This document shows, piece after piece, positions 28,769-37,062 of a stretch of 64,000 bases of DNA; the stretch's first letter is position 1; every line of letters starts with the position of its first letter. The DNA comes from Methylobacterium sp. J-090 (lineage in GTDB: Bacteria > Pseudomonadota > Alphaproteobacteria > Rhizobiales > Beijerinckiaceae): the NCBI RefSeq assembly GCF_022829345.1, contig NZ_JAKSXV010000017.1:26801-90800 (forward strand), read 5' to 3'. The position numbers were made by a program, and so were the translations under genes. The notes under the pieces were generated by a model, which saw only the letters and a program-made list of their open reading frames with translations, searched no databases and was not told where the DNA came from.

Positions 28769-31099
28769 ATGTTGCTCTTCTTCCCCACGCGGCGGTGCCT
28801 CGGCCCGCTCCTCGCCCTCCCCGTCGCCTGCCTGAGTTTCGACGCGCGGGCGCAGGACGCGTCGAGCGTCACCCTCGACGAGGTCTCCGTCGTCGGCGAC
28901 GGCACCGGATCACCCGTCGGCCGCACCGGTTTCGGCGTCGCGTCCCTGCCGGGCTCGGCCCCGAGTGTCATCGAGAACCCCGTCGGCCAGATCGTCACCG
29001 CCGTCGGACGCGACGGCGCCATCGCCAACCGGCCGGCGACGAGCATCGGCTCCGTCCTGCTGGACAGCCCCGGCGTCACCGTGCGCCAGGGCAACGGCGC
29101 CCGCGACGTCGTCATCTCCGTGCGCGGCAGCAACGCCCGCTCCACCGGAGTGACCAAGAACATGGTGGTGCTGGAGGACGGCTTCGTCCTGACCCAGCCC
29201 GACGGCGCCTCGCGCTTCGACCTCGTCGATCCGCGCGCCTATTCCCGCATCGACGTGTTCCGGGGGCCGCAATCGGCCCTGTTCGGCAACTACGCCACGG
29301 GCGGGGCCATCGCCTTCCGCACCCGCACGGGCCGGGAGATCTCGGGCGGGCAGGTCCTGGGCTACGAGATCGGCACGGACGCGGGCAGCTTCGGGTATCT
29401 CAGCAACTATTTCACCGTCGGCGGCGCCAGCGGCCCGGTGGAGATCAGCCTGTTCGCGAGCGATGTCCGCGCCAACGGCTACCAGGACCATGCGTCCTAC
29501 GACACCCAGACCATCAACCTGCTGGCGAGCTACACGCCGACCCCCGACAACCGCTTCACCCTGAAGGTGATCAACAACGACCTGCACGCCGACATCCCGG
29601 CGCGGTCCTCGCTCAACCAGTACCGGATCAACCCGTACCAGCGCGGCTGCGCCTCGGCCGCCACGGCGGCGCCCGGCTGCACGGTCTACAATTTCTTCCG
29701 CAACGGCGCCTTCGGCGCCACCGTGCCGGTGACGGCGGCCGAGGTCGGTCTCGAGCGCAAGGACCGGCGCACCATCGTGGCGGCCCGCTGGGAACACGAT
29801 GTCGATGCCGAGACCACGTGGCGCACGCAGGTCGGCTTCGACGAGCGCAACTACAACCAGCCGTTCTTCACCAGTTCGGGGCGCGGCAGCATCCCGTCCT
29901 ACAACGTGATGAGCGACGTCACCCACCGCTCGGAGCTGTTCGGCTTGCCCGCCGTGAGCTACGCGGCGCTCTCCTTCAACGCCCTCGACGCCCACGCCAC
30001 CACCTTCAACCTGCAGCCGCTCGCGGGACCGACCCTCGGCGCCCTCATCGGCGATCAGGTGGCACAGCAATCGAACCTCGGCGGACGGGCGCGCACGGAG
30101 ATCGCCCTGTCGCCGGCCTGGACCGGGGTGATCGGGATCAGCGCCGAGAACACCTGGATCACCGGGCAGAACCGCGCCTACGCCTACTCGGCGGCCGGCC
30201 GCACCACGACGCCGGCCTTCGCCGATCGCAGCTTCCTCAACGTCGCGCCCGAACTCGCCCTGGTCTATCGGCCGAGCACCGAATGGGCGTTCCGGGGCCG
30301 GGCCGCCACGGGCTACACCACCCCGGCGGCCGGCAACCTGTTCGTGACCCCGGCCGGCGTACCGGGCAACAACACCGGGCTCCAGACCCAGGAGAATCTC
30401 GGCTTCGACCTCGGCGCCGACTGGACCCCCTGGGAGGGCCTGCGCGTCAGCCTCACGGGCTTCGCCGAGTTCTTCCGCAACGAGCTCGTGTCGCAGAGCC
30501 CCGGCGCCGGGCTCCTGGCCTACACCTTCAACGCCCCGGCCTCGGAGCATCGCGGCGTCGAGCTCGCCGCCGACTGGGCGTTCGGCTCAGGCTGGCGCGG
30601 CACCCTCGCCTATACCTTCGACGACCAGATCTACACCCGCTACGTCGAGCAGCTGAGCGCCGGGAGCGTCACCGCCCGGTTCGACCGGGCCGGCCGGCTC
30701 ATCCCCGGCGTGCCCGTCCACCAGCTGCTCGCCCGCCTCGGCTACGAGCAGGTCGGCGGCCCGCTCTCGGGCGTCGGCGGCTTCGTCGAGGTGGTGGCGC
30801 AGGACGGGTTCTTCATCGACAACGCCAACACCCTGAAGGCGCCGGGCTACGCCCTGGTCAACGCCAACCTCCACTACGTCACCGACCTGCCCGGCGGCTA
30901 CGCGAAGCGCCTCAACCTCTACGTCGAGGCGCGCAACCTGCTCGACCGGACCTACGTGGCCTCGGCCCAGAACCTCGCCAACGGCCTGAGCGCCACCACC
31001 GGCCTGCCCACGGGGGCGGCGGCCCCGGCCGGCGTCACCGGCTCGATCTACGCCGGCGCCCCCCGCACCCTGGTGGCGGGGATGAAGCTGTCGTTCTGA
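28769..31099 (+). CDS. TonB-dependent outer membrane receptor
   Basis: A 776-residue outer membrane receptor. The signal peptide ends near FDARAQDASS; the TonB box region is VTLDEVSVVGDG; the plug domain runs through VRQGNGARDVVISVRGSNAR cut here to GARDVVISVRGSNAR and FRGPQSALFGNYATGGAI; the barrel ends with the terminal aromatic strand PRTLVAGMKLSF. The substrate is likely a metal chelate, judging by the PepSY and DUF2946 neighbours, but cannot be named. No tonB, exbB or exbD is in the window. Confidence 0.92.
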   Translation: MLLFFPTRRCLGPLLALPVACLSFDARAQDASSVTLDEVSVVGDGTGSPVGRTGFGVASLPGSAPSVIENPVGQIVTAVGRDGAIANRPATSIGSVLLDSPGVTVRQGNGARDVVISVRGSNARSTGVTKNMVVLEDGFVLTQPDGASRFDLVDPRAYSRIDVFRGPQSALFGNYATGGAIAFRTRTGREISGGQVLGYEIGTDAGSFGYLSNYFTVGGASGPVEISLFASDVRANGYQDHASYDTQTINLLASYTPTPDNRFTLKVINNDLHADIPARSSLNQYRINPYQRGCASAATAAPGCTVYNFFRNGAFGATVPVTAAEVGLERKDRRTIVAARWEHDVDAETTWRTQVGFDERNYNQPFFTSSGRGSIPSYNVMSDVTHRSELFGLPAVSYAALSFNALDAHATTFNLQPLAGPTLGALIGDQVAQQSNLGGRARTEIALSPAWTGVIGISAENTWITGQNRAYAYSAAGRTTTPAFADRSFLNVAPELALVYRPSTEWAFRGRAATGYTTPAAGNLFVTPAGVPGNNTGLQTQENLGFDLGADWTPWEGLRVSLTGFAEFFRNELVSQSPGAGLLAYTFNAPASEHRGVELAADWAFGSGWRGTLAYTFDDQIYTRYVEQLSAGSVTARFDRAGRLIPGVPVHQLLARLGYEQVGGPLSGVGGFVEVVAQDGFFIDNANTLKAPGYALVNANLHYVTDLPGGYAKRLNLYVEARNLLDRTYVASAQNLANGLSATTGLPTGAAAPAGVTGSIYAGAPRTLVAGMKLSF

Positions 31100-31105
31100 C
31101 GCCGC

Positions 31106-31137
31106 GGCACCCGCGCCGTCGCGGCGGCGCGGGTGCC
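31106..31137 (+). terminator. Hairpin after the TonB receptor gene
   Basis: GGCACCCGCGCCG and CGGCGCGGGTGCC form a perfect 13-bp stem with loop TCGCGG, starting six bases after the stop. No T-run follows. Confidence 0.6.
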
Positions 31138-31351
31138 GGCGCGGGCCCGCTCGCGAGGTCGTGACGGCCGGACGGGTCCGAAGGCCCGGTTGCGCCATCC
31201 CGGCGCACCTCCCCGAACGGATCGCAACGCGGCGTGCGCGCGTTCACCCCCCGAATTCGTATTCATTCCAAACAGCGCGCACCCGGCGGTGAAAACCGGG
31301 ACCTGCGCCACGGCTGTCCGGCCGGTGGGAATGAACGCAGGGGACGCGCGC

Positions 31352-32020
31352 ATGACCGACAAGACCGCCACCGACAGAGTTTCGGGCCCCAGCCGGCGCA
31401 CCGTCATGGAGGGCTGCGCCGCGCTCGCCGCCTTCGGGGTGGCGGGCTTCGGCGTCGACCGGCCGGCCTTCGCCGCGCCGGCACCCGCCCCCGGCGATCC
31501 CGCGCCCCAAACCATGCCGGTGCGCCTCACCATCAACGGGCAGGACCGCGACCTCGTCCTCGACACCCGCACCACCCTCCTCGACGCCCTGCGCGAGCAC
31601 CTCGATCTCAACGGCACCAAGAAGGGGTGCGACCACGGCCAGTGCGGCGCCTGCACGGTGCTGGTCGAGGGGCGCCGCATCAATGCCTGCCTGACGCTGG
31701 CGGCCATGCACGAGGGCGACAGCATCGAGACCATCGAGGGATTGGCGAAGGGCGAGGCGCTGCATCCGCTCCAGGCGGCCTTCCTCGAACACGACGGCTA
31801 CCAGTGCGGCTACTGCACGCCGGGGCAGATCTGCTCGGCCAAGGGCATGCTCGCCGAGGTCGAGGCCGGCTGGCCGAGCCACGCCAGCGCCGATCTCCTG
31901 GCCGCACCGAAGCTCACCGAAATCGAGATCCGCGAGCGCATGAGCGGCAACCTGTGCCGGTGCAGCGCCTACCCGAACATCGTCGCGGCCATCGGCGACG
32001 CCGCCGGCCGCGCCGGTTGA
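31352..32020 (+). CDS. paoA: Periplasmic aldehyde oxidoreductase, 2Fe-2S subunit (PaoA type)
   Basis: This is the small subunit of a molybdenum hydroxylase of the PaoABC (YagTSR) type, which oxidises aldehydes in the periplasm. The Tat signal SRRTVMEGCAALAAFGVAGF lies at residues 15-35. The first cluster is bound by GCDHGQCGACTVLVEG and INACLTLA, the second by YQCGYCTPGQICS and GNLCRCSAYPN. The ATG at 31352 has AGGGGA before it; an ATG seven codons earlier is also in frame. A Tat signal on only this subunit, with the other two carried along, is the Pao pattern. Confidence 0.9.
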   Translation: MTDKTATDRVSGPSRRTVMEGCAALAAFGVAGFGVDRPAFAAPAPAPGDPAPQTMPVRLTINGQDRDLVLDTRTTLLDALREHLDLNGTKKGCDHGQCGACTVLVEGRRINACLTLAAMHEGDSIETIEGLAKGEALHPLQAAFLEHDGYQCGYCTPGQICSAKGMLAEVEAGWPSHASADLLAAPKLTEIEIRERMSGNLCRCSAYPNIVAAIGDAAGRAG

Positions 32021-32134
32021 GTTAACCATGTTTCACGGGAAACACCGTCCCGGCCCAGCCGTCCGGGCACGCATTCGGGTCCCGGTCATCCGGGTCCTTC
32101 TCCACGGGGCCACACCAGAACGGGCACCACGCCG

Positions 32135-33112
32135 ATGAAAGCCTTCACGTACGCCCGGCCCAAGACCGTCGCGGAAGCGGCCGAGATGGCGGCCGCGCAG
32201 CCGAACACCCGCTTCATCGCCGGCGGCACCAACCTCCTCGATCTGATGAAGCTCCAGGTCGAGACGCCGGCCCACCTCGTCGATGTGAACCGCCTCGGCC
32301 TCGCCGACGTCACCGAGACCGGCGACGGCGGCCTGCGCGTCGGCGCCCTGGTGCGCAATTCCGACCTCGCCGCCCATCCGCGCATCCGCAAGGATTACGC
32401 GGTGCTGTCGCGGGCGCTCCTGGCCGGGGCCTCGGGCCAGCTTCGCAACAAGGCGACGACCGCCGGCAACCTGCTGCAGCGGACCCGCTGCCCGTATTTC
32501 TACGACACCACCCAGGCCTGCAACAAACGGAACCCCGGTTCGGGCTGCGCCGCCATCGGCGGGTTCACCCGCATCCACGCGGTGCTGGGGGCGAGCGACG
32601 CCTGCATCGCCACCAACCCGTCCGACATGGCCGTCGCCCTACGGGCGCTCGACGCCACCGTCAAGACCGTGGACGCCAAGGGCGCGGAGCGCACGATCCC
32701 GCTCGCCGATTTTCACCGCCTGCCCGGCGACACGCCGCAGATCGAGACCGCCCTGAAGCCCGGCGAACTCGTCACCGCCGTGACCCTGGGCAAGCCGGTT
32801 CCCGGCGCGCACCTCTACCGCAAGGTTCGCGACCGGGCGTCCTACGCCTTCGCGATCATCTCCGTGGCGGCGGTGATCGACAAGGGGCCGGACGGCAGGG
32901 TCCGCGCGGCGCGGCTCGCCTTCGGCGGCCTCGCCCACAAGCCGTGGCGGGTCCCGGCGGCCGAGGCGGCCCTCGTCGCCTCGAACGGCGATGCCGACGC
33001 CGCCGCCGACGCGGTTCTGGCGGGGGCCAAGGGCCAGGGCACCAACGACTTCAAGATCCCCCTGACCCGCCGGACCCTGCGCGCCGTCGTCGCCGAAGCG
33101 CTCAGGGCCTGA
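32135..33112 (+). CDS. paoB: Periplasmic aldehyde oxidoreductase, FAD subunit (PaoB type)
   Basis: The 325-residue flavin subunit (CO dehydrogenase FAD-domain family). FAD-binding parts are [19 protein letters not shown] and [18 protein letters not shown]. Between them and the C-terminal domain lies [20 protein letters not shown] followed by [10 protein letters not shown]; these cysteines match the extra 4Fe-4S cluster found in PaoB and 4-hydroxybenzoyl-CoA reductase. It has no signal peptide, as expected for export with PaoA. It lies 114 bases after paoA. Confidence 0.9.
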   Translation: MKAFTYARPKTVAEAAEMAAAQPNTRFIAGGTNLLDLMKLQVETPAHLVDVNRLGLADVTETGDGGLRVGALVRNSDLAAHPRIRKDYAVLSRALLAGASGQLRNKATTAGNLLQRTRCPYFYDTTQACNKRNPGSGCAAIGGFTRIHAVLGASDACIATNPSDMAVALRALDATVKTVDAKGAERTIPLADFHRLPGDTPQIETALKPGELVTAVTLGKPVPGAHLYRKVRDRASYAFAIISVAAVIDKGPDGRVRAARLAFGGLAHKPWRVPAAEAALVASNGDADAAADAVLAGAKGQGTNDFKIPLTRRTLRAVVAEALRA

Positions 33113-33166
33113 GGCCTTTTCGAGCCTGACGCGACGCCACACCCCGAAAGAATCAGGAACCGTCCG

Positions 33167-35395
33167 ATGGACATGAACCAGCCGATCGGCCGCACGCCCC
33201 TCGACGACAAGCCCGACGGCCTGCTGGGCAAGCCCATCGACCGGATCGAGGGCCGTCTCAAGGTCATGGGCGCGGCGCCCTACGCCTACGAGACCCGCGA
33301 ACTGAAGAACCCGGCCTACGGCGCCCTCGTCGAGGCCGGCATCGCCAAGGGCCGCATCCGCAGCCTCGACGTCGCTGCCGCCCGCGCCATGCCGGGCGTC
33401 CTTCACGTGATGACCCACGAGAACGTGCCGCCGCAGGGCGAGAAGAAGGAGCAGGTGTCGCCGGTCCTGGCGGGCCCCGAGATCCGTCACCACGGCCAGC
33501 CCATCGCCTTCGTGGTGGCCGAGACCTTCGAGCAGGCCCGCGCCGCCGCCGCGACGATCAAGGCCGAGTACGCGCAGGAGACGGGCGCCTACGACCTGCG
33601 CGCCGGCATGGCGGACGCAGTGGTGCCGAAGCAGATGCAGAGCCCGCCGGATTCGGCGCTCGGCGATTTCGAGGGCGCCTTCGCCAAGGCCGCCGTGCGG
33701 GTCGATGTCGAGTACACCACGCCGGTCCAGACCCACGCGATGATGGAGCCGCACGCCACCATCGCCTCGTGGGAGGGCGATCACGTCATCCTGTTCACGG
33801 CCAACCAGATGCTAAACCGGGGGCAGGTGTCCCTCGCCTCGGTGTTCGGCCTGCCGCCGGAGAACGTGCGACTCGTCAGCCGCTACATCGGCGGCGGCTT
33901 CGGCGGCAAGCTGCAGCCCCAGGCCGACGCGGTCTTCGCCGCCCTCGGCTCGAAGGCGGTGGGCCGGCCGGTGAAGGTGGCGCTGACCCGCCAGCAGGAA
34001 TTCCACATCACCACCCGGCGCTCGGATACGATCCAGCGCCTGCGCCTCGGGGCCGGACCGGACGGCACGCTCGTCGCCATCGGCCACGAATCCTGGTCGG
34101 ACACCACGCCGGGCGACGGGTTCTACGAGACGTCGGCCAACGCGACGCGCTCCCTCTACGCCGCGCCGAACCGGATGACGAAGCACCGCCTCGCCACCCT
34201 CAACCTGCCGCTCGCCTCGGCCATGCGCGCGCCCGGCGAGGCGGTGGGCATGCTGGCCCTCGAATGCGCCGTGGACGAGCTCGCGGAGCAGCTCAAGATC
34301 GACCCCGTCGAGCTGCGCATCCGCAACGAGCCGACGCAGGACCCCGAGAAGGGCGTGCCGTTCTCCACCCGCCAGCTCGTGCCGTGCCTGCGCGAGGGCG
34401 CCGCCCGCTTCGGCTGGGACAGGCGACGCGCGCCCGGCACCACGCGGGACGGGCAGTGGCTCGTCGGCATGGGCGTCTCGGCCGCCGCCCGCCTCAACCC
34501 GCTGATGCCCTCGTCCGCCGCCATCCGCCTCGAGGGCGACGGCTCCGTCACCGTCCGCATGGCGATGACCGACATCGGCACCGGCACCTACACGATCCTG
34601 ACGCAGATCGCCGGCGAGATGCTCGGCCTCCCCGTGGAGCGGGTCCGCGTCGAACTCGGCGACACGCGCTTCCCCAAGGCCTCCGGTTCGGGCGGTTCGT
34701 TCGGAGCGGGCAGCGCCGGCTCGGCCCTCTACGTCGCCTGCGAGAACCTGCGGGCCAAGATCGTCGCCGCGGCCGAACTCGGGCCGGAAGAGGCGCGCTT
34801 CGAGCAGGGACGCGTCGTCTCGGGCAACCGCTCGGAGAGTCTCGCCGACATCGCCGGGCGAAAAGGCGACATGGAGGCCACGGGCGAGATCAAGCCCGGC
34901 GCGATGACGAAGGCGTTCTCGCAATATTCCTACGGGGCGCACTTCGCCGAAGTGGGGGTCGACGCCGATACGGGCGAGGTCCGCCTGCGGCGGATGCTCG
35001 GGGTGTTCACCGGCGGGCGCATCCTCAACCAGAAGACGGCGCGCTCGCAGGCCATCGGCGGCATGGTCTTCGGCGTCGGCGCGGCCCTGATGGAGGAGGT
35101 GGTGATCGACCCGCGCACGGGCCACTTCGTCAACCACGATCTCGCTGAGTACCACGTGCCGGCGCATGCCGACATTCCGGCCGTCGAGGCTTTGTTCCTG
35201 CCCGAACTCGACGACAAGGCCAATCCTCTGAAAAGCAAGGGTCTCGGCGAGCTCGGCATCTGCGGCGCCGGGGCGGCCCTGGCCAACGCCGTCTACAATG
35301 CCACCGGCGTGCGGATCCGCGACTATCCGCTCACCCTCGACAAGGTGCTGCGCGGCCTGGAGGCCCAGGATCGCGCCCCGGCGCGCCCGACCTGA
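33167..35395 (+). CDS. paoC: Periplasmic aldehyde oxidoreductase, molybdenum subunit (PaoC type)
   Basis: The 742-residue catalytic subunit binds molybdopterin cytosine dinucleotide. Cofactor segments are YIGGGFGGKLQPQADAVFAA, SAMRAPGEAVGMLALECAVD and ASGSGGSFGAGSAGSALYVA. The catalytic Glu is in SKGLGELGICGAGAALANAV. Length and order match PaoC (about 732 residues). The chaperone gene paoD/xdhC, which normally follows, is not present; the next gene is a pilus-type gene, so maturation must depend on a chaperone encoded elsewhere. Substrate range (aromatic or small aldehydes) cannot be read from the sequence. Confidence 0.92.
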   Translation: MDMNQPIGRTPLDDKPDGLLGKPIDRIEGRLKVMGAAPYAYETRELKNPAYGALVEAGIAKGRIRSLDVAAARAMPGVLHVMTHENVPPQGEKKEQVSPVLAGPEIRHHGQPIAFVVAETFEQARAAAATIKAEYAQETGAYDLRAGMADAVVPKQMQSPPDSALGDFEGAFAKAAVRVDVEYTTPVQTHAMMEPHATIASWEGDHVILFTANQMLNRGQVSLASVFGLPPENVRLVSRYIGGGFGGKLQPQADAVFAALGSKAVGRPVKVALTRQQEFHITTRRSDTIQRLRLGAGPDGTLVAIGHESWSDTTPGDGFYETSANATRSLYAAPNRMTKHRLATLNLPLASAMRAPGEAVGMLALECAVDELAEQLKIDPVELRIRNEPTQDPEKGVPFSTRQLVPCLREGAARFGWDRRRAPGTTRDGQWLVGMGVSAAARLNPLMPSSAAIRLEGDGSVTVRMAMTDIGTGTYTILTQIAGEMLGLPVERVRVELGDTRFPKASGSGGSFGAGSAGSALYVACENLRAKIVAAAELGPEEARFEQGRVVSGNRSESLADIAGRKGDMEATGEIKPGAMTKAFSQYSYGAHFAEVGVDADTGEVRLRRMLGVFTGGRILNQKTARSQAIGGMVFGVGAALMEEVVIDPRTGHFVNHDLAEYHVPAHADIPAVEALFLPELDDKANPLKSKGLGELGICGAGAALANAVYNATGVRIRDYPLTLDKVLRGLEAQDRAPARPT

Positions 35396-35460
35396 CGCAA
35401 CGGCACCGGATCTTCCAAAGACGTCGTCGTCGATCGCCGCACGACGTCCGTGGCCCTAGA

Positions 35461-35504
35461 GCATTTTCCGCCGAAGTGGTTGCCGGTTCGGCGCAAGAAA
35501 ATGC
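35461..35504. repeat. 44-base inverted repeat, REP-like element 1
   Basis: GCATTTTC-C-GCCGAA on the left pairs with TTCGGC-GCAA-GAAAATGC on the right around a loop GTGGTTGCCGG. The sequence GAGCATTTTC...GAAAATGC is like the short palindromic intergenic repeats common in Hyphomicrobiales genomes. It lies 65 bases after paoC and may also act as its terminator. Confidence 0.7.
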
Positions 35505-35520
35505 GATACACAACAAAGGG

Positions 35521-35564
35521 CTGGAGCGTTTTCTGCGATCCAAGGATCACAGAAAACGCTCCAG
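35521..35564. repeat. 44-base inverted repeat, REP-like element 2
   Basis: CTGGAGCGTTTTCTG and its exact complement CAGAAAACGCTCCAG form a 15-bp stem around CGATCCAAGGATCA, in which GATCC/GGATC can pair too. It has the same total length as the first element. Together they look like a paired mobile palindromic repeat. Confidence 0.75.
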
Positions 35565-35700
35565 CGGCACGCGACGACGACTTGGTCCGGCGGAGTCTTT
35601 CGCGGCACGCCGCCGGAGCTCCGGCGCGGGCGGGCCATCTTGCGCGATGCTGCACAGCAAGCCCGCCACGCAACAGGTTTGAAAGGAGGATGCGGCAGGA

Positions 35701-36339
35701 GTGGAGCGCGCGCTCGATCGCGGCTCCTCCGACAAGGCTCGACGCCCCATGGATCCCTCGCCCCCGCCCCCCCGCCGGGCGCTCACACCCGGTGCGCTCG
35801 TCGCCCGGTTCCGGCGCGCGCGCGAGGGCGCGACGGTGGTGGAATTCGCCATCCTGGCGTTCCCGTTCCTGGCGCTGATCACCGGCATCATCGACATGTC
35901 GATGCTGTTCTGGGCGAGCCAGACCCTGGACGACGCCCTCGCGGACGCTTCGCGCACGATCCAGACGGGGCAATTCCAGAGCGTGAATTCCGGCGTCGCC
36001 GATCCCGCGCTGGTCCTGGAGAACCTGCGCAAGCAGCTCTGCCAAGTGAACGGCGCCGAACGCTGGACCCTGTTCAAGTGCACGGAGGTGAAGCTGGACG
36101 TGCGGGTCTTCGCCTCCATGGCGACGGGCGCGACCGCCAGCCCCATCGATCCGTCCACCAGGGACTGGTCGACGGGGTTCGGCACGAACTACGCCAACGC
36201 CCAGGCGAGCACCATCGTGGTGATCCAGGCGGCGGTGAAGTACCCGAGCCTCACCCTCATGTTCCCCATGACGCCGGCCTTCGGGGACGGATCGCGCCTG
36301 CTGCAATCCGTCCAGGTCTTTCGCACCGAGCCGTTCTGA
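35701..36339 (+). CDS. TadE-like pseudopilin family protein
   Basis: The product of up to 212 residues has the TadE signature: a basic segment (ARFRRAREGATVVEFAILAF) with Glu five residues into the hydrophobic stretch, as in class III prepilins, followed by PFLALITGIIDMSMLFWASQ. The rest is periplasmic. TadE proteins assist Tad/Flp pilus assembly or form minor pilins. The start is uncertain: GTG at 35701 has AGGAGG 11 bases away; an ATG at 35749 gives 196 residues. A second TadE/F-like gene follows after 42 bases. Confidence 0.82.
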   Translation: MERALDRGSSDKARRPMDPSPPPPRRALTPGALVARFRRAREGATVVEFAILAFPFLALITGIIDMSMLFWASQTLDDALADASRTIQTGQFQSVNSGVADPALVLENLRKQLCQVNGAERWTLFKCTEVKLDVRVFASMATGATASPIDPSTRDWSTGFGTNYANAQASTIVVIQAAVKYPSLTLMFPMTPAFGDGSRLLQSVQVFRTEPF

Positions 36340-36381
36340 ACCGTGGAGTCCCGCGTGACCCGCTTATCCCCGGAGGCTTCC

Positions 36382-37044
36382 ATGACCGCGCCGGTCTCCG
36401 TCGCGCCGGCCCGGCCGGGCGTCCTCGGCCGTTTCCGGCGCGCCCAGGGCGGCGTCGCGGCGATCGAGTTCGCCCTCGTCGCGCCGGTGCTGCTGCTCAT
36501 GTATGTCGGCGGTGCCGAACTCGCCCGGGCCACGATGGCCCAGCGGCGCACCAGCCTGCTCGCCCGGACCGTGGCCGACCTCACCGCCCTGGGCGACACA
36601 ACCTCGCCCATGGCGCGGGCCACCATGGACGACATCCTGGCGGCGTCCCGGCTCGTCTACAGCCCGTTCGATGCGACGCAGGCGGTGATCCGGGTCGCGG
36701 CCATCGGCATCTACATGCAGGGGTCGACCCGCACGGTCCGAATCTGCTCCAGCGACGGATCTCCGAGCACCGCCAAGTGGCCCGTCGGTCTCGCGCCAAC
36801 AAGCCTGACGATTCCGGCCAACTACAATCGCCACGGCATGCGCCTCGTCGTCGCCCAGGTCACGATGCCCTACACGCCGGTCCTCGGCGCCGCCTACGCC
36901 ACCCTCACCCGCGCCAGCACGGGCGCGTTCCCCCTGGCCGATACGGTGATCTGGCCGACCCGCCAGGGCAAGGCCGTCACCAGCGGCGCCGACGACGAGG
37001 TCATCCTGCCGGCGGGCGTCGCCTGCCCGGCGACGTCGGGTTGA
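36382..37044 (+). CDS. TadE/TadF-like pseudopilin family protein
   Basis: The second pseudopilin of the pair, 220 residues. It shows FRRAQGGVAAIEFALVAPVL with the conserved Glu, then a single membrane helix ending near VGGAELARATMAQRRTSLL, and a periplasmic C-terminal domain with two Cys (ICSSDG and VACPATSG). GGAGG five bases before the ATG at 36382 decides the start. It is convergent with the TadG-like gene 18 bases downstream. Confidence 0.82.
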   Translation: MTAPVSVAPARPGVLGRFRRAQGGVAAIEFALVAPVLLLMYVGGAELARATMAQRRTSLLARTVADLTALGDTTSPMARATMDDILAASRLVYSPFDATQAVIRVAAIGIYMQGSTRTVRICSSDGSPSTAKWPVGLAPTSLTIPANYNRHGMRLVVAQVTMPYTPVLGAAYATLTRASTGAFPLADTVIWPTRQGKAVTSGADDEVILPAGVACPATSG

Positions 37045-37062
37045 CGGGGTCGCCCGGCCGGA

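Larger units (their letters stand above)
35396..35700. other. Intergenic region with two inverted-repeat elements
   Basis: Between paoC and the TadE-like gene no gene is supported. The gap holds two 44-base inverted repeats 16 bases apart (listed separately) and, near its end, the ribosome binding sequence AAAGGAGGA. Confidence 0.7.
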
